From IMG/VR virus record IMGVR_UViG_3300036852_000354, positions 1 to 30,683 of that record: 30,683 nt of DNA; one strand, written 5' to 3'. The stretch's first letter is position 1; each line of letters opens with the position of its first letter. The notes under the pieces are model-generated. The model saw nothing but the letters and a program-made list of their open reading frames with translations, was not told the origin of the DNA and ran no database searches. Positions 19,721 through 27,230 of this stretch are shown in pieces. Both the position numbers and the translations under genes were made by a program. This DNA is from a virus.

Positions 19721-21592
19721 TCACCTCCGCGGCCCGTTGGACAGGGTCCGGGCTTGGACCTTGTTGTTGGTCGCTACCCGGTAGTCGATGCGGGCATCCA
19801 GACGTTCGTCGCCGATGTAGACGGCCACAGACGTCTGCGGGGCGAGCATGTCCATCAGTCCGGACTGTTGGGCCAGCTCCATCGCCCGGCCCTGGTTGGT
19901 CAGCGGGATGACGACTTCGTTGGCGTGCAACTGGGCGAGCTGGTCCTGACTGATGATGCCGCCGGAGGCGTAGCCGGCCACGTTTCCAGCAACCCGCCCC
20001 AGGATGCCCTCAAGGCCCCCGGATGATTCGGCTGGCTTTTTGCCCATCAGCCGGGCAATCTTGCGCCAGAAACTCAAGATCACTGACGTGATTGTCATGA
20101 TCTTCTGGATCAGGTCGAGAGCCCCCCGGAACGCCACTGCCACCAGTTGCGCCAAAAACACCATGTCCTGCATGGCCCTCTTGCCCTCTGGGGAATTGAC
20201 CCAGTCCCGGAACTGCTTGATCGCAGCAGTAACCGTCTTCAGGAACTCCCGACCGCCGGCATTCGTCTGCGAAAACATGTCCCCGAATAGTCCGATCAGT
20301 TCCTTGACCAGGTTCCAGATCGACTCGAGACTCAGTACGGCATTGGTGAGGAACTTTTGGAACCGGCCGTCGGCAACGGCCTGGTTGACCCAGTTGGCGA
20401 AGTCTTCGATGAACGTCCCGAATGAGGCCACCAGATTGTTCAGGCTTGGCATCAGCGTGGTAGCGGCGTTGGCGAACGCACCGATCACGGCAAGGATCGG
20501 TCCGGACAGCGTTTGCAGGGTTTGCGCTGCGCCTGGCAGCACTGTCCGGAAAAAGTTGATCATCTCCGGGGATCGGGCCAGGCGCAGCAGGTCGGCAACG
20601 AACATGCCGACCGTGCCAGCAACCTGCGTGAATCCGAACTTGATGACCGGCAGCAGGGCCTTCAGCGTCGGTCCCAGCTGCTTGATGATCGGACCGAAGA
20701 ACGCCTGCTGGACGGCATCCCGGATACCTTCGAAGCTTTTGCGGAACTCGCGCAGGACTCCGACCAGGCCCCGCAGCGTCGGCGACAGCTTCTTCAGGCC
20801 CTTGGCGAGCTTGTCCGGATCCTTTTCCAGAACCAGCTGGAGGGCGTCGCCGAGGTCGTGCATGGCGATGACAAGTGGCAACACGATCGCCAGGACCGCG
20901 GACAGGGCGGCCGGGATCAGGACGAGGAATCCGAGCAGGTCGGCAAAGACTGAGGCGACAACGATGATTGCTGCTACGACGGCGTAGATGGCGATCGACA
21001 GCACGACGAAGCCGGCGGCCATGGCGGCGATGGTGGCCAGGGCGATGGGGGCTTCGGCGGCGAACAGGCCGACGGCGCCGATCAGGTCGGCGAATGAGGC
21101 CGCGACTGAGGCGCCGATCTTGGACAGGTCCGAACCGCCCCGGATCAAGCCTTTGATCAGTTCGAATGCCGACTCGCCGAGAACGAACAGGTACTTGGCG
21201 AAGGCGACGAGGACGCCACCGAAGTTTTTGACGATCTCGAACGACTTGCCGATGACCTGACCGAGGCGTAGGAACAGGTTGCCGATGACACGCAGGGGCC
21301 GGAAGTTGCCGCGCGACATGCGGTTGAAGGCATCGGAGAAGGCGTTGGTGACACCGCGAAGTCTGGCCCGTAGACCTTTCTCGGTTTCGTCGCCGAGGTT
21401 CTCGCCGATCTTGCGGCCCTTGGCTTTGGCGCCCTTGGCGGCACTGTTGGCGATGGACTCGCCAAGTTTGACGCCGTCGGCGTCGACATCGTGCTGGGCC
21501 TTCTTCAGGATTTCCCGCAGCTGTTTGCCGACCTCTTTGGCAAACGGGCGCGTATCGGCGTGGACGTTGACATACGCCTCACCGATCGCCAT
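19721..21592 (-). CDS. Tape measure protein (623 aa)
   Basis: ATG 21592. N-terminal helical region (KEVGKQLREILKKAQHDVDA, Lys-rich), long alanine/leucine hydrophobic segments at about residues 100-260 (ALATIAAMAAGFVVLSIAIY), helical repeats to 520, and the C-terminal GYASGGIISQDQLAQLHANE, VVIPLT motif typical of tape measures. It sets tail length and travels with the DNA. 623 residues would give a short tail of roughly 90-95 nm by the 1.5 A per residue rule. Confidence 0.92.
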   Translation of the reverse strand: MAIGEAYVNVHADTRPFAKEVGKQLREILKKAQHDVDADGVKLGESIANSAAKGAKAKGRKIGENLGDETEKGLRARLRGVTNAFSDAFNRMSRGNFRPLRVIGNLFLRLGQVIGKSFEIVKNFGGVLVAFAKYLFVLGESAFELIKGLIRGGSDLSKIGASVAASFADLIGAVGLFAAEAPIALATIAAMAAGFVVLSIAIYAVVAAIIVVASVFADLLGFLVLIPAALSAVLAIVLPLVIAMHDLGDALQLVLEKDPDKLAKGLKKLSPTLRGLVGVLREFRKSFEGIRDAVQQAFFGPIIKQLGPTLKALLPVIKFGFTQVAGTVGMFVADLLRLARSPEMINFFRTVLPGAAQTLQTLSGPILAVIGAFANAATTLMPSLNNLVASFGTFIEDFANWVNQAVADGRFQKFLTNAVLSLESIWNLVKELIGLFGDMFSQTNAGGREFLKTVTAAIKQFRDWVNSPEGKRAMQDMVFLAQLVAVAFRGALDLIQKIMTITSVILSFWRKIARLMGKKPAESSGGLEGILGRVAGNVAGYASGGIISQDQLAQLHANEVVIPLTNQGRAMELAQQSGLMDMLAPQTSVAVYIGDERLDARIDYRVATNNKVQARTLSNGPRR

Positions 21593-21654
21593 GGTTCAGA
21601 TGATAGCCATATCTTTCATGACTTGGGTAGATCGCGACATGATGTCCGAAATGT

Positions 21655-22200
21655 CTACATGGCGTCGTCGAGCATCGCCATAAAGTTCGCCTCCTCGGCT
21701 GCCTCGTCATACTCCGGACCCCAGCCCGCTGGCGGCACCGTCAACTGGACGGTGAACTCCTTGATCTTCTTCGGATCCACCATCTGCAACATCTGAAAAT
21801 AGGCCGCATCCAGCCACGATCCCAACGTCATGCGGGCCGGATCCGCCGTCGCCAACGCACCCCCGAGCCGGTCCCAGGACGCTCGAGCGGTGGCACACGT
21901 CCGGACCGTGACGAACCAGGCCCGGCCGCTGGCTTCGGTGAGGACATCCAGGGCCAGGTCGTCGAGTTCGGCAGGAGTGACCAGGCCGTCGATGATCAGA
22001 TGATCGACCAGGTCCTGATTCGCCTCATCGCACAGGCCGGGAAAGATCCGGTCCAGGCGCAGGTCTTCGGCCAACAACACCACCAGCCAGTCGATCGCAT
22101 ACAGGGCCGGCACCACTACCGCCGCCCCCGCCACATCGACGACCAGTTCCCGCGGATACAGCGATGCAACTGGATCAACCCCCGACAGCGCTACCCTCAT
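21655..22200 (-). CDS. Second tail-assembly chaperone-region protein (181 aa)
   Basis: ATG 22200 in ATGA overlap with the chaperone gene. Acidic; LYPRELVVDVAGAAVVVPAL at the start, helical middle (LTPAELDDLALDVLTEASG), acidic end EYDEAAEEANFM. Position between chaperone and tape measure is that of the gpT-like extension; here it has its own start, and I find no slippery heptamer at the joint. The 62 bases after it (21593-21654) contain only a 14-codon frame, not counted as a gene. Confidence 0.72.
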   Translation of the reverse strand: MRVALSGVDPVASLYPRELVVDVAGAAVVVPALYAIDWLVVLLAEDLRLDRIFPGLCDEANQDLVDHLIIDGLVTPAELDDLALDVLTEASGRAWFVTVRTCATARASWDRLGGALATADPARMTLGSWLDAAYFQMLQMVDPKKIKEFTVQLTVPPAGWGPEYDEAAEEANFMAMLDDAM

Positions 22201-22628
22201 CGGCGGGTCCGGGCTGGGTTGGCGGCAGTCACCTTCTTGGCCGGCTTCGGCTTACGCTCGGCGTCGGCTGGGATGAAGGCCTGGATCAGGACAGTGAAGT
22301 CGGGCAGATCCAGTTTGCCAGTCAGGACCTGATCCTCGAGCCACTCCCGGTCATCGTCGTCGACCGCGAGGGAGATCAGGATGTCGAGAGCTTTGCCCTG
22401 CATCGACAACGCTTCCCGGAACAGCGCAAACTTGCCGTCCTCATCATCTTCGGACAGGGCTTGGCCCTTGCGTTCGGCCCGGTCGGCGATCCGCTCCAGA
22501 CGGTCGATGATCGCAAACTGGGACTGGGTCGGCTTACGCACCACCACCTGCCGGCCACCGATTGTTGCCTCAGCCGTCTGCGGCAGCGAATCGGCCTGAT
22601 CCTGCCGAGGATTGATGATTTCGGTCAT
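22197..22628 (-). CDS. Tail assembly chaperone (143 aa)
   Basis: ATG 22628. RQVVVRKPTQSQFAIIDRLE, then ADRAERKGQALSEDDEDGKF and LISLAVDDDDREWLEDQVLT, GKLDLPDFTVLIQAF: the acidic WLEDxxxxGxLxLxDF pattern of actinophage tail assembly chaperones. C-terminus basic. Would bind the tape measure during tail assembly. Confidence 0.85.
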   Translation of the reverse strand: MTEIINPRQDQADSLPQTAEATIGGRQVVVRKPTQSQFAIIDRLERIADRAERKGQALSEDDEDGKFALFREALSMQGKALDILISLAVDDDDREWLEDQVLTGKLDLPDFTVLIQAFIPADAERKPKPAKKVTAANPARTRR

Positions 22629-22637
22629 ATAGGGATG

Positions 22638-23081
22638 TTAGCGCACCTTCGGCTCAAGTGTTACCACCCGGAAGCCGTTACGCCGGCCATACTTGTGCAA
22701 AGGCTTGATCAGATACTCCTTGCCCCGCATACCGGGATGGCTCACGCTGCTGAAATAGACAACATGACCCACCTTGCGCCAGTAAAACCGCAGCTTGCCA
22801 CCACGGCGCTTCGGCCGGATCCGGTGCGGCTTCGCCCCCTGATGCGCCGCCAAGTCATATCGCCTCGTCGGCTTCGGGCCGATCTGAGCCCGGACGATGT
22901 ACGCCGAAATCTTGTACGTAACCGTAATCCGGCTAGACAGGCTGCCCGTCACATACTTACCCGACGCCGCCCGGCGCTTCGCGGCCCGTTCAATCTGCCC
23001 AGCCGTCTTCCTGACCAGCAGTTCTGCTGGGACCCGAGCGGCAAGCCGGACCTTATTTGGGTACAGGATCAGCTTTGCCAC
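22638..23081 (-). CDS. HK97 gp10-like head-tail/tail completion protein (147 aa)
   Basis: GTG 23081 has GAAGAAGG 6 bases upstream; the frame continues to a TTG at 23111 inside the previous gene. Basic. SGKYVTGSLSSRITVTY, then GAKPHRIRPKRRGGKLRFYW and VYFSSVSHPGMRGKEYLIKP give the RPHxIRPK...HPG pattern of HK97 gp10 proteins. Likely joins tail to head. Confidence 0.8.
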   Translation of the reverse strand: MAKLILYPNKVRLAARVPAELLVRKTAGQIERAAKRRAASGKYVTGSLSSRITVTYKISAYIVRAQIGPKPTRRYDLAAHQGAKPHRIRPKRRGGKLRFYWRKVGHVVYFSSVSHPGMRGKEYLIKPLHKYGRRNGFRVVTLEPKVR

Positions 23082-23244
23082 GAGTCGCCTTCTTCGGCGC
23101 CGGTTCGGCAAGGACCTCGGTGATCTCGGTTTGCATCCACCGGATCAGGCCCAGCTTCTCCATCGCCACCGTGCGGTCCGTACGTGGAACGTTCAACCAG
23201 TCGTCCTGCGCATGATCGTCGAACGAACGCAACACCAGATACAT
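23053..23244 (-). CDS. Small head-tail region protein (63 aa)
   Basis: ATG 23244 after AGGAGACGG, where the upstream TAG is part of the ribosome site. MYLVLRSFDDHAQDDWLNVP; C-terminal half Lys/Pro-rich and overlapping the next gene by 29 bases. No family recognised; a connector-complex member is inferred from position only. Confidence 0.65.
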   Translation of the reverse strand: MYLVLRSFDDHAQDDWLNVPRTDRTVAMEKLGLIRWMQTEITEVLAEPAPKKATRGKADPVPK

Positions 23245-23253
23245 GACCGTCTC

Positions 23254-23754
23254 CTAGCAGGGAATGCAGTACGACTGGACGAGCAGGGAATGGACCCGGC
23301 CGGCGCAGCCACCTTCAGTATCCAGTGGGGATGAGCCCAGGTCCACCCACTGGTCGGCTTCCAGACCGCCGGTGAAACAGCACAGGGCCTGACGCATTGC
23401 CGCATCATCCTCAGACAAGTCCGCAGACAGGGCCGTCCACTCCTCGCATGATGCTGCCGAAAACGGGCCCCCCGTCGGGGCGCAGCGCAAGATGCCCATC
23501 TCGAGTTCGACGGCGTAGCCGGTCGGACACAGGATCGGCTCATCGGCACGGGCCGGGAACACCGTCGTCGGATACACGTCCCCGAGCCGGACCCAGGCGA
23601 CACCGCATTCGCATTCGTCGCGGCCGGAGTTGACCGCGGTCCCATACCGCAGGCAGCAGAACTGGGGCGGGTTCGTCTCCTGGGCCACCGCCGTGCACAA
23701 ACAGGCAAGGAGGGCATCGGCGAACGGTTTCGCTACCAGGTCGGTCACGGCCAT
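23254..23754 (-). CDS. Cys-rich head-tail connector-region protein (166 aa)
   Basis: ATG 23754, 10-base overlap with the preceding gene. VTDLVAKPFADALLACLCTA, PQFCCLRYG, ECECGVAWVRLGDVYP and AVELEMGILRCAPTGG give a pattern I know from actinophage connector-region proteins. It has 14 Cys in 166 residues, ending in CIPC. Possibly the tail terminator or head-tail stopper; not certain which. Confidence 0.7.
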   Translation of the reverse strand: MAVTDLVAKPFADALLACLCTAVAQETNPPQFCCLRYGTAVNSGRDECECGVAWVRLGDVYPTTVFPARADEPILCPTGYAVELEMGILRCAPTGGPFSAASCEEWTALSADLSEDDAAMRQALCCFTGGLEADQWVDLGSSPLDTEGGCAGRVHSLLVQSYCIPC

Positions 23755-24533
23755 GTCGTCGTCCTCGGGTAGGCGAGTTCCGGCGACAAAACCAGCGGCG
23801 GGGCCTTCAGCCCGTACGGGTTCAGGTCCATGATCACCTGGTCGACTTCGAACAGGCCCGTCAGCCCCATCGACAGCAGATCCTGCGGATCCGGCAACGT
23901 GAACTCGACCCCGGACCGGGACACGGTGGTGGCATACCGCGGCAACCGGCAAGCAGCTCCAGTACAGAATGCGGCATACTCACAGGCCAGGATCCCAGCT
24001 GCGGCCAGCAGATCCGGCGGTGGGGCAATGCCACGGATGTAGGTGACCTGGAAGAAGCCGGTGCCTGTGCTGACGTCGAAGTTTGCGCACTCCGGCCAGA
24101 CCTGGCCGTTGAGCCCGACCAGCCACCGCATGTCATCGACCCGGTAGTTGTCGACTGGGACAACGACCCCGTCAACATTCACCTGCGACACGCTGGTTAC
24201 CGGACCGGGCAGATACACCTGCTGTGTCGGGCGGCAGGTGCAACACGGGCCGGAGTCCCCACACCAGCAGTTACGCCAGATCCCGTTCATGATGTACGGA
24301 TACCAGGTGCCACCGGACCAGTACATGTTGCCACCACAGGACCCGGAACAGTCCTTGCCGCACGGACGCACCACCTGGGAACACTGATCGTATCGGCGAC
24401 CCGTTTTCGCCCATAGGCTGCGGATCGCCATCGTGGTGGCCTTGGCCTGGACTGCCGGGTCCAGGGTTTCCCACGAGGAGCAGCAGGACGTGTCGATGGC
24501 CCATTGCAGGCAAGGACCTTCGGTGACTGCCAT
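23745..24533 (-). CDS. Head-to-tail adaptor (262 aa), Cys-rich
   Basis: ATG 24533 after GGAGAGGGG. Start TSCCSSWETLDP and SLWAKTGRRYDQC match actinophage head-to-tail adaptor proteins; Trp, Tyr and Pro-rich throughout. It has 16 Cys, mostly before residue 200, far above other structural proteins here. They could form disulfides or metal sites. A beta-rich middle (VYLPGPVTSVSQVNVDG) precedes a helical end. Confidence 0.75.
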   Translation of the reverse strand: MAVTEGPCLQWAIDTSCCSSWETLDPAVQAKATTMAIRSLWAKTGRRYDQCSQVVRPCGKDCSGSCGGNMYWSGGTWYPYIMNGIWRNCWCGDSGPCCTCRPTQQVYLPGPVTSVSQVNVDGVVVPVDNYRVDDMRWLVGLNGQVWPECANFDVSTGTGFFQVTYIRGIAPPPDLLAAAGILACEYAAFCTGAACRLPRYATTVSRSGVEFTLPDPQDLLSMGLTGLFEVDQVIMDLNPYGLKAPPLVLSPELAYPRTTTWP

Positions 24534-24561
24534 CCTGCTGCCCCTCTCCGTTTAGGACAGA

Positions 24562-25503
24562 CTACGCGATTGCCGTCGGAGCGGACACGTAGGAGGCCGA
24601 AGACTCAGCCAGCGGCTTGTACGTCACCGTGTACGTACCCGGTGCCCCGTACGTGTGCGAAACCGTCGGGCCGGCAGTGACCAGCTGGGCCGGCGTCGCA
24701 TCACCCCAGGTGATGTAACCTGGCACGATCGCCGTGCCGTTACGGGTCGGCAGCGTTGCCATGCCCGTCAGGACACCCGAGTCGGCGAACGTCAGCGGCG
24801 GCGTCAGGTCCACACATCCACACGCCGACACCGGCGGCGGCTGCTTGGTGACAATGACCTGCTTGAACCGGGTCGCTGGGATCGCCGAGAACAACGCCTG
24901 CGGCACACCGAGCGTTGCTGTCGCCTCCGACCGGACCACGTTGTAGGGACCGGTACCCCAGCCCGAGAAGCGGGCCGCACGGGCGTTGACGACGAAGTTC
25001 GCGGTGTCGTTGGCGTAGGTGACATCGCCGATGGTGGCTTCCTTCAGCCACGGATACAGCACATACCCGTACTGGAGAACGCCGTCGTTACAGTTACTGG
25101 AACCGCCGAGCCGGGTCCAGCCCTCGAGAGCGAAGTTGGAGTTCTGCGTGGACCCCTGGTCGACACCGAAACCGATCTGGTTCGGGACGGTCGTGTCGTC
25201 GTTGTCGAGGATGACCGGATTCGCGGTGATGATGTTGACCAGTTGTGGGTCCACGCCGCAGAACGTGATCACCAGGTTGAGCCACTTCAGGATCGGTGCA
25301 ACGGTTTCCTCCATGCAGAAGTCACCGTTGCCGTTCTCCGGGAAGAACTCTTCCCGATCCTTGTACTCGCCGGTCTCCTCGATCGACACGACACCGCTGG
25401 TCGCAACCGTCGAACAGGTCGAATCGACCGGGATCCCACACACGTCCAGCAGCGTCGCCCGAACCATCGGCAACTTGAACTGGGTGAAACACATGTCAGC
25501 CAT
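24562..25503 (-). CDS. Major tail protein with C-terminal Ig/PKD-like domain (313 aa)
   Basis: ATG 25503; the upstream in-frame ATG at 25545 is not needed. N-terminal FKLPMVRATLLDVCGIPVD, then acidic DFCMEETVAPILKWLNLV and FALEGWTRLGG, GPYNVVRSEATATLGV, and QPPPVSACGCVDLTPPL: the layout of the actinophage major tail protein family. The last 90 residues form a beta domain ending HTYGAPGTYTVTYKPL, the PKD-type signature. The tail domain is probably exposed on the tail surface. Confidence 0.85.
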   Translation of the reverse strand: MADMCFTQFKLPMVRATLLDVCGIPVDSTCSTVATSGVVSIEETGEYKDREEFFPENGNGDFCMEETVAPILKWLNLVITFCGVDPQLVNIITANPVILDNDDTTVPNQIGFGVDQGSTQNSNFALEGWTRLGGSSNCNDGVLQYGYVLYPWLKEATIGDVTYANDTANFVVNARAARFSGWGTGPYNVVRSEATATLGVPQALFSAIPATRFKQVIVTKQPPPVSACGCVDLTPPLTFADSGVLTGMATLPTRNGTAIVPGYITWGDATPAQLVTAGPTVSHTYGAPGTYTVTYKPLAESSASYVSAPTAIA

Positions 25504-25741
25504 CGACGGCCTCCGTCGCAGCCCTACGCGGCCGGCCAGGGCCACGCTTCGCGGGGCTGGCAGTGTCGCCAGATGTCAGCAGCTCCAGCCACCGTTCGTG
25601 GAGATAGTCCGGGATGTCGAACCCGAGCCCCGTCGGCGTATCCGATGTCGACTTGACATCTGCCGGATCGTCGGCGAGTTCGAGCAGGGCCCGAGCCATC
25701 GTCCCGAAGTCGTAGCCTTCGCCAGGACTTACGAGAGCCAT
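25496..25741 (-). CDS. Small AT-hook protein (81 aa)
   Basis: ATG 25741 directly after AGGAGGAATGAT; ATG at 25780 is less likely. DFGTMARALLELADDPADV acidic helix, then a basic tail KRGPGRPRR that reads as an AT-hook (G-R-P core). DNA binding inside the head, for instance in packaging, is a guess from the tail. Overlaps the next gene by 8 bases. Confidence 0.65.
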   Translation of the reverse strand: MALVSPGEGYDFGTMARALLELADDPADVKSTSDTPTGLGFDIPDYLHERWLELLTSGDTASPAKRGPGRPRRAATEAVDG

Positions 25742-25751
25742 ATCATTCCTC

Positions 25752-26579
25752 CTAGCAGCAGCCAGCGATAGTGGTTTCAACAGCCGCCGCCACGCATTCG
25801 TATGTGACTACGTATTCCCGGCTGGCTTCACCCGTCCACTGATTTGTGGACCGGTCCAGGGTCGGACCCCACGGCGTGGTGAACACCTGGGCATCAGGCG
25901 TGGACCAAATCGACACCTGACCGGTGGCGTAGATCCACATGGTGGTCGCGGCCGGCGCCACATCGGCGGGGCTGTAACCGAGGTAATTGCCGAAGCTGAC
26001 CGCAGTACCCATGACGGTGCGCCACACCGCGCCCTGCTTCTCCACCAGGTTGTGGCGCTTGGTGATGGCCGACATGTTCGCCGGGACGTGGATAACGCCC
26101 GTCGGGCCGTAGTTCGCGGCGAGGAACGCTTCCAGTAGGTTGAACGCTAGGACTACGTTCGCCGCCACACCCGCCAGGGCGGTTGCGCCAGACGTCGACA
26201 GACCGGGCGCCTGTCCGAACAGGCCCCGGGAGAAGATCGACTCCACAGCCCGCTGCTCGGTTGCCTTCAGCCGCAGTTGCAGTACATCCCGGGCCCGCTG
26301 CTCGGTCAGGCCGACCGAGCCACACTTGGCCAGGGTCATCACCGAGAACGGATTGCCGGTGATGTTGCGCCAGCCCGTCGAGTCGACGAAGTCTTTCGCC
26401 GCCGGCGTGCAGTTGATGGCATAACCCTGAGAGATGCCGCAATACGGTGTCTCGAACTGAACGCCGCCACCCCGGCCCTCCGGCGGCAAGTCCAAAGTGT
26501 TGGCCACCGTGAACAGCCCATAGCCTGGGGTCGAAGACCCAGGCCGTGGGACCGTAAACGGGCCGGTGATGACAGCCAT
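25752..26579 (-). CDS. Coat-related virion protein (275 aa)
   Basis: ATG 26579; stop TAG lies in the ribosome site of the next gene. STGWRNITGNPFSVMTLAKC, long helix QRARDVLQLRLKATEQRAVE, then NLLEAFLAANYGPTGVIHVP, MWIYATGQVSIW and DRSTNQWTGEASREYVVTYE. I recall actinophage head proteins with W-x-YATG-x-V and DRxTN endings next to the capsid gene. It could be a second, pentamer- or spike-type coat subunit, but the fold is unproven. Confidence 0.65.
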   Translation of the reverse strand: MAVITGPFTVPRPGSSTPGYGLFTVANTLDLPPEGRGGGVQFETPYCGISQGYAINCTPAAKDFVDSTGWRNITGNPFSVMTLAKCGSVGLTEQRARDVLQLRLKATEQRAVESIFSRGLFGQAPGLSTSGATALAGVAANVVLAFNLLEAFLAANYGPTGVIHVPANMSAITKRHNLVEKQGAVWRTVMGTAVSFGNYLGYSPADVAPAATTMWIYATGQVSIWSTPDAQVFTTPWGPTLDRSTNQWTGEASREYVVTYECVAAAVETTIAGCC

Positions 26580-26582
26580 GGA

Positions 26583-26882
26583 TTAGCTCACCCACACCGA
26601 GATATCGCCGACGGCGGTTGTCGCAATCGACGCCGTGATCCCATTCGCGGCCCGCAGCGGCTGCGGAATGTTGAACAGCCGGGTGTCGTCGTTGGCTGCG
26701 GCGGTGAACGATGCCGAGTACAGGATCGTGCCCGTGGACGTGGTGGCGTTGTCGAAGAACGTGATCACAACCGCGCCAGCACCAGCGGCGTTGACGGAGA
26801 AGCCGTAGAACGTCGTCCCCGCCACCGCCGTAGCCACGACATTGGTAGCTACGGCCCCGGAAATGCTCTTAACGGATGCCAT
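26583..26882 (-). CDS. Decoration-like protein (99 aa), tandem copy 2
   Basis: ATG 26882 after AGGAGGTTTCG. A beta protein sharing with the next gene the order MAS, FxFFDNATTxxGxIL, ALP/P-x-x-A-NGIT and a VS terminus. Probably a capsid decoration or small head protein duplicated in tandem. Small size, no Cys and Gly/Thr-rich sequence fit that. Confidence 0.7.
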   Translation of the reverse strand: MASVKSISGAVATNVVATAVAGTTFYGFSVNAAGAGAVVITFFDNATTSTGTILYSASFTAAANDDTRLFNIPQPLRAANGITASIATTAVGDISVWVS

Positions 26883-26891
26883 CGAAACCTC

Positions 26892-27173
26892 CTAGGAGAC
26901 CTGGACCGAACCGGCACCACCGGTTGCGGACGCGTTGATGGTGACGCCGTTGAGCGCCTTGAGCGGGACCGGCAGTGCATACGAGCGGGTTGCGCCAGTG
27001 GCGACCGTGGCCGCGAACAGGATCGCCCCCGAGTTCGTGGTGGCGTTGTCGAACACCTTGAAAGTGGCACCGCCAGCGCCGCCGTTGAACGTGAACCCGG
27101 TGACGGTGGCCGGCTGTGCCTCGACGACGACGTTGCCCGACGCCCCCGAGTAGAGCTTGGCAATCGATGCCAT
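26892..27173 (-). CDS. Decoration-like protein (93 aa), tandem copy 1
   Basis: ATG 27173 after CTAGGAG. GNVVVEAQPATVTGFTFNGG, then FKVFDNATTNSGAILFAATV and PLKALNGVTINASATGG. Paralogue of the following gene. First gene after the capsid, where decoration proteins are expected. Confidence 0.7.
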   Translation of the reverse strand: MASIAKLYSGASGNVVVEAQPATVTGFTFNGGAGGATFKVFDNATTNSGAILFAATVATGATRSYALPVPLKALNGVTINASATGGAGSVQVS

Positions 27174-27192
27174 AGGTGACTCCTAGGGTTAA

Positions 27193-27220
27193 GGGGACCC
27201 AGCTTTTGGGCCGGGCCCCC
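27193..27220 (-). terminator. Hairpin between capsid and decoration genes
   Basis: GGGGACCC (27193-27200) pairs with GGGCCCCC (27213-27220) over 8 bases with one G-U, leaving a 12-base loop. On the minus strand it lies just after the capsid stop and could partly terminate transcription so that capsid mRNA exceeds downstream message. Confidence 0.5.
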
Positions 27221-27230
27221 AGGGCGGGTG

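Noticed and set aside
21596-21640. 14-codon minus-strand frame between chaperone-region and tape measure genes
   Set aside because: Too short and without a clear ribosome site; could be chance.
22190-22230. Programmed frameshift between tail chaperone genes
   Set aside because: Expected from the family, but no slippery heptamer is visible and the second gene has its own ATGA-coupled start.
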